Assembly: GCA_963691815.1 (NCBI GenBank)
Contig: OY829662.1
Location: 27,704,232 to 27,768,231, forward strand
Source of the DNA: Echiichthys vipera
Lineage: Eukaryota > Chordata > Actinopteri > Perciformes > Trachinidae
Direction: 5' to 3'
Length of the DNA: 64,000 nucleotides
The stretch's first letter is position 1; each line of letters starts with the position of its first letter. Positions 31,634 through 41,580 of this stretch are shown here, piece by piece. The notes beneath the pieces were generated by a model that had not been told where the DNA came from, searched no databases, and was given only the letters and a program-made list of their open reading frames with translations. Position numbers and translations under genes: made by a program.

Positions 31634-32448
31634 TCAGTCAGTTTTATCACATTTCTCATCTCCTACTTCTGCCATTGGGTTCCCTTCATCCTTGATTCGC
31701 GTTTTTGTGCAGTGGTTCAGATGATACCACATGGTGCTCCCTTCGACCTGGACAGCTGTCGGCATGGCCCTGACCACCTGGTACGGTCCTTCCCAACGCG
31801 GTTGATGCCACTTCCTCCGGAACAGCTTGATCCGCACCAAGTCTCCTGGTTTCACTGGCGACTCCCCCTTCTGCTCCAGGCTCTCCTCTCATGTTCTTTC
31901 CTGTGTGTAGATAGTTCTATGGATCATAGTTAGATATTTCATATATGCTTTCAGCTCACTTTGCAATTGTTCAAGCGGTGGTCCTTTAAAAGGACCTCTT
32001 AGCTGCAGTGCTGGCATAGGTCGACCTGTTAGCATTACATGCGGTGTTAAATGTTTTATTCTATGCGTTTGCATGCGATAGCTCATTAGTGCTAGTGGCA
32101 AAGCATCTACCCAGTTCAGCTTAGTGGCGGCACAAATTTTGTATGCTTAACCTTTTTTGAAACTTTCTGCACAAACGCAGACCCATTGTCAGAGCTGATT
32201 TCTGATGGAAACCCAAATCGCGGGATTACTTACTTGATTAATTAATAATTACCTGATTTTATCATATTGACATAGTCCATAACTAGATGTTTAAATGGAC
32301 CTTCTGGTACTGGAATATGTCCAACAGGTGTTTTCACACCTTTCTTTACATTATTTTGAGCACATATTTCACATTGATTTAACACCTCGTTCACCATTGC
32401 TTGCATATAAGGCAACCAGTAACCTTGTTGTTGAATTTTCTTCATCAC
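31634..32448 (-). pseudogene. pol: ERV-C integrase, broken
   Basis: Three minus-strand frames give, in order, a zinc-binding piece (QGYWLPYMQAMVNEVLNQC with CEIC), a core piece near EISSDNGSAF in a damaged frame, and a post-core piece (HVMLTGRPMPAL). The C-terminal SH3-like module follows (RWEGPYQVVRAMPTAVQV, WYHLNHC). The part between the zinc module and the second catalytic aspartate is shortened, so the catalytic triad is incomplete. The upstream edge meets a deletion that removed reverse transcriptase and RNase H. Confidence 0.75.
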
Positions 32449-32639
32449 TTCCCCCCTTGCACCTCAGATATTAACATGGACAACAACGACACTGGGGACA
32501 CCAACAACCCGTCTTTTGACCTCCATAACCCTTGTTCACTCATTGTCAAAATGTCTCATTCATCCTCAGCCGCTTCTTTTGTATCAAAAGTTGTACTTTT
32601 AAATATTTGGGTGTTTTCAACTGAGTTTTGCATATTTTT

Positions 32640-32910
32640 TTGACAAACACAAAATTGTCATGTTTATTTTACACATTGCATCTCTTCCAATCAAATTAAC
32701 ATTTGTTTGTTTCGCAACCACAATTGGGATTTTAATCGTTTCCTGTGGTTATTTTCACTGGAGCCGTCATTTGAATTAGTTCTTTGTTCTTATTAGTTTT
32801 CTGTGGTTATTTTCACTGGAGCCGTCATTTGAATTAGTTCTTAGTTATTCTTAGTTTTCTGCGGTTATTTTCACTGGAGCCATCATTTGAATGAGCTGCT
32901 TTTGTCTTGA
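32640..32910 (-). pseudogene. pro: ERV-C protease piece with 3-unit repeat
   Basis: On the minus strand VNLIGRDAMCK resembles the LIGRD block near the end of retroviral proteases. Just upstream (about 32740-32890) is a unit of about 64 bp, centred on GGTTATTTTCACTGGAGCC, repeated three times. Each unit encodes TAPVKIT. The catalytic D-T/S-G was not seen. Confidence 0.5.
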
Positions 32911-32923
32911 GAATCCTACTGTC

Positions 32924-34564
32924 TCAGCAAATCTGTCTGACATGGGGTGGTGCGTGGCAAACATTGCACCCTTGCAGCTTGTTGAGTTGTAATTGTATCA
33001 GTTTCCGCTGCAAGTTTTTGTCAGCTTCCCCTTCCCTTTTTACGTCTTCACGATGTTTTTCTTTTGCCTGTACCACATTGTCCCGAAACTGTTGGTGTGA
33101 CATTGATGTTAGCTCTACCACCTCTTCCAGCCTACTCTGGACTGGGGCTGGCATGGCCTCCCTAATGGCGTTCCTGAACAATGTCATCAGCACTAGGCTG
33201 CTCTCAATCTCCTCGTCAGTTTCCTGCTTCAACCTTTTCATCTGCCTTGTGATGTATGTGGCTGGGTTCTCCGTCTCTGAGAGCAACTCCCCCTTAAGAG
33301 CCTTTGGATCAACTCTTGTGGGGTATTCACTTCGCAGCTCCGTCCACAGCGTGGCACGCTATGCGTTGAACTCGGTTCCATCTGCTCTTGGTTCTAATAT
33401 CCACCCATTTTGGCTGTGTTTGAAAAGGTTCTCCGCCCCAAAACATCTTGCCCATATCGTTTTTATGTCACAGAGGGGCAGCATTTTTCCCACAGTTTCC
33501 CCTTCAAATGCTCTTATCCATTTTCTGGCTCTTTCGTGAATGTCAGGGAGTCTTGAGACAAGACCTGCAAGGTTGACTGAGTGCCCTTTATTAAAATTGG
33601 GTACTGGCCTGCCTCATATCTGTCTGTTTTACGTATGTTTGGCCTGTATCTAAGGTCAACTTCTGTTGTCTGTGGTCTGTCAATTTTTGGTGGCTGGGGA
33701 ACCTCTGTCCACTGTTGGAGTTCTCCATTTGTCTGTCTGTCCAGTGCTCTTTCATGGTATACATCTATGTCTTCCTCCAAGTCTTGTATTTGAGATCGAT
33801 TTAATTCTCTGTGTAGATCAGTGCCTGCAGTATCCATGTTCAGCCAGTAGGACTGTCTTGCTTTGCTTGCATCTAGGTCCTTGTAGCAGTCCAATATGGA
33901 TGTCATTTTCCCTGTGCTGCAAAACTTTGGTACCAGGCCTGATTGGCAATTAGCTCCTGTCGGAGTTTTGTCCGTGTCGTCGCTCACACCTTGTCTCTCT
34001 GTCGGGGGCCCTGGCCTGCGAGTCCCGAGCTCCACTTATGTCCTCCATCTCCCCTGGCTCGGGGTGTGCATAAGGCGGAGGGGCCTGTGGTGAGGCATCC
34101 CTCACAGTGGCCAGTGATGAGGCAGGTGTCGGGGCGTGTGTCGCCACTGTTGGTGGTGTTTGTCCCTTGAGCAGATCAAAGTCTCCAGTAAATTTGACCG
34201 TGCCAGCTAGGCTGGGGTAGATTCCTGCAGCATGCTGTTTGTACGCCTCTTTTTTCATTTGACTGTGATTTATCACATTCTCTCTGAATTTTTCTCTATA
34301 TCTTTCACCTTCTGTTTTGAACAAGCTCAAAACCTTTAATTCAAGCTCTCTTTTCCCTTTCCTTTTTTTACTCCCATCTTTTGGTTTGTAGTTTTTTATT
34401 TGTCCCTCCATGTCCTCGCAGGCTCCCACATCAAATGTGCCCTCCTTCGGCCACGGTGCAGGCATTTTTTCCGTGCGCTTTGCCCATTTCTTTGATAATC
34501 GTAGGATATCCTTAATGTATTCTGGGTGTTTGGCCCCCATTATCTCAATTGGTCGTGCAGTCAT
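32924..34564 (-). pseudogene. gag: ERV-C gag
   Basis: An ATG at 34564 opens a matrix-like domain with basic clusters (KPKDGSKKRKGKRELELK). A proline-rich segment with APPPYAH at 34070-34081 follows; PPPY is a late-budding motif that recruits NEDD4-type ligases. A frameshift near 34000 leads to the capsid frame (33514-34035), then a stop near 33358. The capsid C-terminus follows with a long charged helix. The last residues, CNVCHAPPHVRQIC, form a perfect C-X2-C-X4-H-X4-C zinc knuckle. There is no N-terminal glycine directly after the Met. The domain order is gammaretrovirus-like. Two lesions prevent a full-length product. Confidence 0.75.
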
Positions 34565-34659
34565 TGTTGTTTTGCTGTGTTATTCTGGCAATGCTAATAT
34601 TTGACACTTTTGCAGAAGTGAATGTTATTTCTATGTTGTACCGGTGGTCAGTTTAGGCC

Positions 34660-35110
34660 TAGCTTACCTTGGTTATGCTAAGCTCGTCTTTAGTGATATT
34701 TGAAATCAATTGGACCGTTAATTATTTAGCTTTAATGCTAGCTAGTTCAGCCTTAGCTATATTGGTTATGCCAAGCTAGGCTATGGCAATACCCACAGTC
34801 TAATTTCATATGCTAGTTTTTTATTCTTTATTATATTTATTTATTTATTTTAAACTCAATGCTAATTAGCTTAGCCTTAGCTATGCTAGTTATTCTAAGC
34901 TCGTCTATGGTTACACCCAAAGTCTAATTTAATATGCTAGTTTATTAGCTCAATGCAAATAAGCTTAGCCTTAGCTATGCTAGTTATGCTAAGCTAGTCT
35001 ATGGTTATACCCAATGTCTAATTTAATATGCTAGGTTTTTAGCTCAATGCTAATTAGCTTAGCCTTAGCTATGCTAGTTATGCTAAGCTAGGCTATGGTA
35101 AAAGCTGTAA
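34660..35110. repeat. Tandem repeat of ~106-bp units in the ERV-C leader
   Basis: Four units share TTAGCTTAGCCTTAGCTATG, then GCTAAGCTMG, CTATGGT, and CTAATTTAATATGCTAG. The first unit is diverged and holds an AT-rich insertion. The array lies between the gag start and the 5' LTR. Confidence 0.8.
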
Positions 35111-35520
35111 TAAATTTTTAATGCTAAGAATTAGATTAGCCTTTCAGGAAGCTATGCTATTTGGGCCTATAGCTAACTGTTATATCCTCTCAGTTGGTGC
35201 TATCTGTTACAGCCCCGCCGCCCGTCTGCCGGTTTGCCGAACCACTCCTGGCAAAAATGACGTGTACCAAGAATTTAAACTGCACAAAAGGCCCTCCAAG
35301 CCACACCCAACTCCTAAATTACAACTGCGCTACAACCACACCTTTTTCCGATTTTCTTCTGCGTCACTGTTCCAAAATGACGATTGGCCTTTATAGCCAC
35401 ACCCAACTTCTGAAATACAACTGCGCCACAACCTAAAAATGATAACACTCGCAAAAACTCTTTTGTTTAATTCATGCATGTATTTACACAATTCTATTTA
35501 GCTGTTTTTCCTCTTGTGGC
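35111..35520. other. ERV-C leader, unassigned
   Basis: It contains a short duplicated block (AGCCACACCCAACT, then CTACAACTGCGC-like text, at about 35300-35345 and 35393-35435). No coding motif was recognised. Confidence 0.45.
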
Positions 35521-35529
35521 AGGACGGTC

Positions 35530-36133
35530 TCATCTTTTCCGACATGCCCCCCTCCTCCTCCTTGCTCCATCCACATTAGGTGTGGATTGACGCACTGATT
35601 GATGGCCGGCACTGCGCGCTTTATTTATACTGGCCTGGTCACACCTGCGATCCCTTTCTTCTTTCCGGTTCTGCTCATCCCCCGTGGTGGCTGTGGCCCG
35701 GCGTGGCAGAGCTGGTGCAGGTGTTTGAGCCTTTGTGGCGTCTCGGAGTGTGGTGGAGCCCGGTTTGGCGTGGCGGATCATCTTGGCGCACGTTTCCTCT
35801 CGTTGCACAACAGGTATGCGCACCGCTGTCCTCCTTCCCACTTAGCGTGCCGCAGGGCGCATCGTTGACACGGTTCTCCTTTTTGTTGCTGTAGTGTGGC
35901 AGGCTGCTGTCGCCGTGGGGGCCGCGTTGCTCCGCTGGAAGCCCTCCTGGGTGTGGTTGTCCTCGTGGTAAGTCAGCGCCGTCCGCCCTACTCTTTCCCT
36001 TGTAACCGCTGCTTGACCCCCGGCTAATTGTTAACATTCTGTGCCACAGGCAGAAGCCGTGCAATAATTCTGCTACCTGGCCTGCTGTGAGGCTGTGCCG
36101 GTGAGGTCCATTTAAACATTCATTCATTGCCAC
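35530..36133 (-). other. GC-rich open region of unknown origin
   Basis: This ~600-bp segment is much richer in G+C than its surroundings. It holds overlapping open frames on the minus strand (36133-35675, 152 aa; 35841-35530, 103 aa). The 152-aa frame starts MAMNECLNGPHRHSLTAGQ and includes VAELLHGFCLWHR, then basic and proline-rich text. I recognise no family. It lies upstream of ERV-C gag, so it could be an extra leader gene, a captured host exon or part of another inserted element. Confidence 0.35.
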
Positions 36134-36255
36134 GGCTCCCTGGACGACGCTGCTGTTTTGTGTGGCTCCATTCTTGTTGAAAGAGATTCAGTGAGTTATT
36201 AACCCATTCCGTAAAAGACTCTCTAGAATCCAGTTTATGGATCTACATAAACTGG

Positions 36256-36577
36256 GGCGGCTGTGGCTTGGTGAAAGAGTGGGTCGTCCTCTGTTCGAGA
36301 GATTGGTGGTTCGATCCCCATCTCCCCCCGGTTCACATGTCGAAGTGTCCTTGGGCAAGTCACTGAACCCTGAATTGCTCCCCGTGCTGCGCATGGGTGT
36401 GTAAATGTGTTGTGAATGGTTAGATCAGATTAGATGGTATGTAGATGTCCACTGCCATCAGTGTGAATGTCTGTGTGAATGGGTGAATGTGACAGACAAT
36501 GTGAAGCGCCTTGAGTAGTCAGATGACTAGAAAGACTCTATATAAGTACAAGTCCATATAAGTACAAGTCCATTTAC
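36256..36577 (+). mobile_element. tRNA-derived SINE, copy 2
   Basis: The plus strand begins GGCGGCTGTGGCTTGGTG (A-box region). The B box GGTTCGATCCCC is at about 36308-36319. The body matches copy 1 at 6604-6920 in the opposite orientation, and it ends GTACAAGTCCATTTAC with the last unit duplicated. It sits in the ERV-C leader. Confidence 0.82.
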
Positions 36578-37460
36578 ATATATATATTAATAGGTTATAG
36601 ATAGATTTTTACAGATTTATATATAGAGATTTTATTAATCGTTTATTTATTTTCGATGTTAACTTTTCCTTAATTAATTGGTGCTTTACATATCATACAT
36701 GCAGTGTTTATATGAGTTTATATATATTTCTATGGGAGTTTTCATAAGCAGTGTGCTCCTTACCGACTGAATTACTTTTTTTGTGAGCCTTTCAATAGAC
36801 CTTCGAGACACTTTTTCCTGTTTGCTTTGTGTGTGTGTGTTCATATCTTTATCCAGTGCTCAAACAGATCCTGCTCAGTTTCTAGTGAATTTCCTTTCAC
36901 GTATATATAAATGATTTAGTTGACTCTGTAATACCACAGTGATCAGCAGTGGTAGCGGGTCAGCATGTGCGTGTGACCTATATAGACAGACTCTAAAGTG
37001 CAAGCCCCTCCATATTATATTTCCAAACTCTTTGGAAATATCCTCTTAAGCCAAAACCAAAAAATTCAGTCCGTTTTTTTATTGAAACACTCATCCACTC
37101 CCCCTTTAACAATCACAATGACCGGTCATCCACACACACCCCAATTTCACAATTTCACACTTTTTCTTGCCAGTATTCTTCTCCTTTTTTAAATTAGTTT
37201 TTTTTATCACAGCTGCTGACACAGTCCAATGTTTCAAATTCTTGTTATATCATAGCAAATTTTAAAGAATTACAGCCGCTTTCCTGCAGGAATACACAAG
37301 ACAGCCAGAGGCCTCCCATCTGACTCAGCCTGTTCAACTTGGTTTGAACCTCAAAAACAACTGAGCGAGATAGGATAAAAGTTCCTACCTTTTTGGCGCC
37401 TTCTGCACAGCCCCTGCAATGGTGAGCTCAGCCGTCGTCCCAGCGAGCAGGTTCAAACCG
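36578..37460. other. ERV-C leader, AT-rich
   Basis: AT-rich sequence with no gene or clear repeat. The last ~100 bp before the primer site are less AT-rich and probably original viral leader. Confidence 0.4.
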
Positions 37461-37463
37461 ATC

Positions 37464-37481
37464 AAACAGCCAGGGTCACCA
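37464..37481 (-). promoter_or_regulatory. ERV-C primer binding site
   Basis: A few bases from the LTR end the element-sense strand reads TGGTGACCCTGGCTGTTT. The first nine bases equal the tRNA-Trp-type site of ERV-B and then differ, so the tRNA is not certain. Confidence 0.55.
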
Positions 37482-37484
37482 ATT

Positions 37485-37859
37485 TATGGTAGAACAATGT
37501 ATTATAAAAATAGAAAGGTCTACAAGAAGGAGTCAGCAGAGAGGTCTAACAGCAATCAAGGATAATTTATTGAATCAAGGTATGACACACTCATCACAGA
37601 GTTCCAAGATCCACAAAACCAAATTCTAAGTGTCTCTTAACAGAACTTCCCGTCTTATACCGAGGTCCGTGTGCTGACAATGTTTCCAATACACACTCAG
37701 TACATTTACAATCAGTGGCGTCTACTTTGTCTCCAGACATAATCATGCCCAAATACAGTTCTATTGTTATTTAAACAGAATGTGCTTATCAGGCCTATGT
37801 CCCCAGTACACAGGGACCTAGCCCTGTTATTCACTTTCTCAATCATGTTTTCTTCCACA
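37485..37859 (-). repeat. ERV-C 5' LTR
   Basis: This is the direct copy of 28987-29381, lacking a 20-bp stretch. It begins TGTGGAAG in element sense. CTTC immediately follows at 37860-37863 and matches the left flank. Confidence 0.88.
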
Positions 37860-37863
37860 CTTC

Positions 37864-38355
37864 GTAGTACACCCCTTTGGTGCAAAGCAGGGGCGGTGGG
37901 AAACAAACATGCAGGTAAACAGGGGAGCAGGCAGGCAGGCAGGAATGGGTAGCAAGGCGCTGCAGCAAAAGACCACAGGAGTGGTTACAAACAAATTCGA
38001 TAAACAAGGAGAAAACAGAGCACAAAGAGCCTGGTATGCAGCACACTACCGCTCCGTTGTCGGTGTCCATCAAAGCCTGTGAGGCATACCTGTGGTCCCT
38101 TATTTGGGAGCGTGGTGAAAAGTCCTTTAGGCTCTTGCTGAGACATTTCACGGTCGTTTTTACTGAAAATCTACCTACAGACTTTAAAATGTATGTTCAG
38201 AGGAGATATAATTTCAATAAGACGAGTTTGGAGGAGTTTTGTGTGAGAGCTTGTGACATGTGATTGCTCAGGCCGCCATCTTGCTGCCTCAGCAGTTGTG
38301 GAGGGCCAGCCAAGATTGTAATATTATGCTGCGTTCAATTCGGGCTTGTAAGGGC

Positions 38356-38360
<5 letters not shown>
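37864..38360. other. Unassigned DNA right of ERV-C
   Basis: A 75-codon plus-strand frame at 38036-38263 has no recognised motif, and a CAGG simple repeat lies near 37930. No gene can be supported. Confidence 0.45.

Positions 38361-38422
<62 letters not shown>
38361..38422. repeat. GT microsatellite
   Basis: An uninterrupted GT array of about 60 bp. The frames across it encode only Cys-Val. Confidence 0.95.
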
Positions 38423-38426
<4 letters not shown>

Positions 38427-38849
38427 GATTAAAGAGGGGAACATATAGGGGACGGACTGAAAGTAGAGAGGTGAATGAGTTTTTTGAGCAAAAAAGTCAC
38501 CACACCCAGCTCTGAAAGAAGAACAGGCTCACCTGCAGTTACATCTTACTGCCAAAGAGGCTGCTAGAAACAAGTTATCTCAAATGTTATGGAGTACAGT
38601 GCACAAGTGTAACATATATGCACCAACTGGCCTTCATTTATCAATCTTGCGTGAAAACCGGCGCAGATCTGAGTGCAGAATTGGTCGTAAGACAGGACAC
38701 ACGTGTGATTTATGAAACATTCATATCTGACCAATCTCAGCTTACGAATGAGCGGGCCTTGATAAATACCGCGGCTGAATTCAATCGTCATTAACATGTT
38801 ACACCCTTAAATATTCCTGGTTTGGAGGCCTCGCCCACTGAGGTCAAAC

Positions 38850-39024
38850 ATGGAGAGAAGAAACACTGGTAAGAAAAGAAACTTTTCCGACAGAGATCGG
38901 CATCCTGACATCCGAGATGAAGCAAAATAAAGATGTACTTTTTGGCAGTCTTAAGAGTGGAATAAAAGGGGCCCATAAAAACGCTGTATTGAAAAGAATA
39001 ATGGAGGCAGTCAACCCGAAGCAG
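38850..39024 (+). pseudogene. Harbinger Myb/SANT-like protein, copy A
   Basis: From an ATG at 38850 the frame starts MERRNTGKKRNFSD, then shifts by one base relative to copy B, giving an early stop. The original frame continues as MKQNKDVLFGSLKSGIKGAH and then AVLKRIMEAVNPK. This is the pattern of the Myb/SANT-like DNA-binding accessory protein of Harbinger elements, which helps bring transposase to the ends. Confidence 0.7.
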
Positions 39025-39152
39025 CGCTCCACTGTGACCCGTGTGCGTGTGTGCGCACTGTTAAACCTGCGCTCCTGCTCTGTAGCGGGGTATGCCAGCG
39101 GGGTTATTAGGTATTCTGTTAGAGGATAACCTTTGTCACCTAGAAGAACCAT
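39010..39152 (-). pseudogene. Harbinger transposase C-terminal piece, copy A
   Basis: The minus strand reads VLLGDKGYPLTEYLITPL and then FNSAHTRTRVTVERCFGL. LLGDxGYPL holds the second catalytic aspartate, and the RTRVTVERxFG block holds the catalytic glutamate of the HARBI1-like DDE domain. The N-terminal half with the first aspartate is deleted. Past CFGL the frame runs antisense into the Myb ORF and is not transposase. Confidence 0.82.
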
Positions 39153-39914
39153 ACCAAAATGTTAATCATCTGATACCTTGTTTGATTTAATGCAATTTAT
39201 CGAGGGTAGCAGTGCGCCTTCCTGCAGCCGCGCGCCAGCACAGCTGTTTTGAAATATAAAAGAATCGTGTGTGTCCCCTGGCCACCTGGCCACCACGTTT
39301 CAAAGCGATAGCTTGGCATCACAAATCACTTGTACATTTATCGAGTGGTAGTTTTTGCGATTGATGAATGTGTAATCATTCATGGATGGTGCCTTCAGAC
39401 GCACGAGTACAATCAATTGCTCCAACCACAATTCTTCTTTTTTTTAATTCGTATTAAAAATCCGTTTTGATCTGTTCTTAATATGTGGCTGCTTATGCTT
39501 AATGACAGCTGAGGTTCGTTATTTTCAGCCAGATTTTGCTGTGCTGCACCGCAAATCCACAGGCTCAAATTTGCGTACACGATCTCAGACCTGAAGTGAG
39601 ATTTGATCGTATCTCCCGCGCACGTCCAAATTGATAAATGCCAAAGTTTGCGTGGAAATGGTCGTACGCACTTTTTTTGCCGTACGTTTGTGTGATAAAT
39701 GAGGGCCAATGTGTATGAACAACCCACCATTCTTCATGAAAGTGATGTCCCTTATACCAGACATGTCCCAAACAAATCCTATCATTGGAGGAGATGTCAA
39801 CTGCGTATTATTTTAGATCAGTTTCTAAACAGGTCTTCCTCCCGTAGAATAGATAAGAGCAATTTAAGTATTTCCCTTAATAACTACATCAATAACATTA
39901 ATATGTCTGACATC

Positions 39915-40186
39915 AATGGAGTTTGCATCATGTCTGGGTGGGTTCTCTCCGGGTTCTCCAGCTTCCTCCCACAGTCCAAAGACATGCAGGTGTCGATGAC
40001 TCTAAATTGCCCGTAGGTGTGAATGGTTGTCTGTCTCTGTTTGTCTCTAGTCTCTAGGTACCCTGTGATAGACTGGCGTCCTGTCCAGGGTTTACCCTGC
40101 CTCACGCCCAATGTCAGCTGGGATCGCCTCCAGCCCCTGCGACCCTGCGACCCCGATAGGGACAAGCGGTTGAAGATGGATGGATG
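39915..40186 (+). repeat. Dispersed retroposon tail with GATG end
   Basis: It runs from TGGGTGGGTTCTCTCCGGG through CAGCTTCCTCCCACAGTCC, ATGCAGG, AAATTGCCCGTAGGTGTGAA and GACTGGCGTCCTGTCCAGGG. It ends GGACAAGCGGTTGAAGATGG with ATGG repeats. I know this text as an abundant teleost interspersed repeat, probably a LINE 3' tail or a SINE using it. Similar imperfect flanks (AATATGTCTGACAT and AATGTTGACAT) suggest a target duplication in the L1-like fragment. Confidence 0.6.
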
Positions 40187-40252
40187 GAATGTTGACATTT
40201 GGAGGATCACAAATCCAACAGGTATTGAACATTCTTTTTCATTCAGCAACAC

Positions 40253-40639
40253 ATAACTCTCAAAATATTTTTGAATATTTTCTTATCAATGCAAAATTGA
40301 TGCCATGAACTTTAAATGCAAAATGTAATCATTTTGGTAAATAATAGGGAATAAATGATGATGATGCATTGCTTGATTTCGCTGGATTTCCCGCCACTTC
40401 GGCTCTGGAAAATATTGTTTTTAACACAGTTTGTCCTTTTTGTATTTTTGAATCAGTAGTGCCCAGCTTTTATTGTATTTATTTCTTAAGAACATGGACC
40501 AAAGATTTTAACTATCGGGCCTGTGGTTGCCTCTGATCACACCCGAGAAGTAAAACACGGAAGTTGTGACGTCGAATCGCACTAGCGAGGCACCACATTT
40601 TTTGAAAGAACTTTTTAACTCAGTGGGATCTCAAGGCAA
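40253..40639. other. Spacer and probable LINE 5' UTR
   Basis: No coding content in 40253-40500. The last ~140 bp before the ORF at 40640 may be the 5' UTR of the LINE that follows. Confidence 0.35.
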
Positions 40640-41580
40640 CTGGTGAAGTGGGCTGCCTGCCCAGGAATGAGGAAGGACTCCCTGGACATTTCGGCTCCAC
40701 GGCGGGAATTAAACTCTCCTCCCTGTGGTGGTTCTGTGTCCCGGGGTTACGGATTCCCAGCACAGGCTGCAGGTATGATCTCTCCAGTCCTGTCTCCCCA
40801 CCCTCTCAAAACTCAGGCGTATGTGGCCTGAAGGCTGACATCAAGGAGAGGGACAAAATCTTCCTGGATCTCTCCACCTTCACCAAGACTCAGGCGAAGC
40901 TCGTCGGCCGATCCCGCTGGCACCCACAGGGAGCCAAGCCCAAGTCATCGGCATCCCCTCAACTCCTGTCTTTGCCCCGTGGAATGGCAGTGCTAAAACA
41001 GGGAGGACGGAGCGATGGCTTCGGTTCTAATGAGCTCAACTCCACTTAAGGGAACCCTGGTCAGTGGTGAACAGGGGCACTGGGGCTTGTCCATCTCTTC
41101 CTCCTCCGCCTCCGGATCTACCACTGGATAACAGGTATGATGTCCTAAGCCTCCAGGATTTCCCTCCGCTGGATATGTGTCCCAGCTTGCCCCCGGGATC
41201 CATCCATCCAGTTAGTCATGGCTCTCGCTGGCCTAGGAGCTGCGGTCTGCTCATTCAACCTGACCCCTCCCTTCTGTCTTGGTTAGGAGCAGCCGCGGGC
41301 CGGCGCTCCTCCAGGCAGCCTGTGGAATAGTGCATTTCATCCGTTCTGGTTGTCAGGACCTCGATGGTCAGGCACATGAGGGCACGCGGCAGTCAGATCT
41401 TCAGATCAAGGAGGTTGAGTCCTCTGCCCTCCAGCTGTGTTCATAGCACAGCCCGGCCTCCACGCTGGCCCTGCAGGCTGGTACCAACAATTTAAGTAAC
41501 TGCCAGTCCGAGGTCCTCAAGCAGGACTTCAGGTCCTTGGTGGACCGCCTGCTGGATGCGACTGATTATTTCTGATGGCT
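40640..41580 (+). pseudogene. LINE ORF1 remnant with esterase-like domain
   Basis: Broken frames give a proline/serine-rich head, then LPLDNRYDVLSLQDFPPL, a linker typical of teleost LINE ORF1 proteins. The next pieces include ALQAGTNNLSN and SEVLKQDFRSLVDRLLDATD, matching the GTN block and helix of the SGNH hydrolase-like domain found in CR1/L2/Rex-type ORF1. Stops follow, and the protein lacks its reverse transcriptase partner. The element is truncated downstream. Confidence 0.5.

Larger units (their letters stand above)
28987..37859 (-). mobile_element. ERV-C, whole provirus (internally deleted)
   Basis: Two direct LTRs (28987-29381 and 37485-37859) bound ~8.1 kb. The flanks show CTTC on both sides. 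In element sense the order is 5' LTR, primer site, long leader, gag, a protease piece, integrase, env remnant, polypurine tract, 3' LTR. Reverse transcriptase and RNase H are missing. By eye the LTRs differ at about 16 sites (~4%) plus a 20-bp indel, making it older than ERV-B and the Gmr1-like element. Confidence 0.88.
38628..39708. mobile_element. PIF/Harbinger element, copy A (deleted)
   Basis: The ends are TGGCCTTCATTTATCA and, reverse complemented, TGGCCCTCATTTATCA, a clear inverted repeat. Inside lie a Myb/SANT-like frame on the plus strand and the end of a DDE transposase on the minus strand, the two-gene make-up of Harbinger elements. At ~1.08 kb most of the transposase is deleted. 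A clean 3-bp duplication is not visible. Confidence 0.8.
38560..40252 (+). mobile_element. L1/Tx1-like endonuclease fragment, split by two insertions
   Basis: Pieces at about 38560-38627, 39709-39914 and 40187-40252 read in order as part of an L1-type endonuclease. They give CNIYAPT, then VMSLIPDMSQ with GGDVNC, then NRSSSRRIDKSNLS and NYINNINMSDI, then DIWRITNPTGIEHSFSFS. The GGDVNC block corresponds to the conserved GGDFN motif. Harbinger copy A separates the first two pieces and a tail-type repeat separates the last two. All pieces carry frameshifts. Confidence 0.55.

Noticed and set aside
32907..33539. Plus-strand 210-codon frame
   Set aside because: Antisense of ERV-C gag, where a zinc knuckle and capsid helix are seen on the minus strand.
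34660..35110. Possible satellite or centromeric array
   Set aside because: Only about four diverged ~106-bp units within a proviral leader.
38036..38263. Host gene exon right of ERV-C
   Set aside because: 75 codons without motif, splice pattern or neighbouring exons.
38260..38515. Frames encoding poly Cys-Val
   Set aside because: They are translations of the GT microsatellite at 38361-38422.
40023..40256. 77-codon frame
   Set aside because: It runs through the dispersed GATG-tail repeat and ends in L1-like sequence, so it is chimeric by chance.
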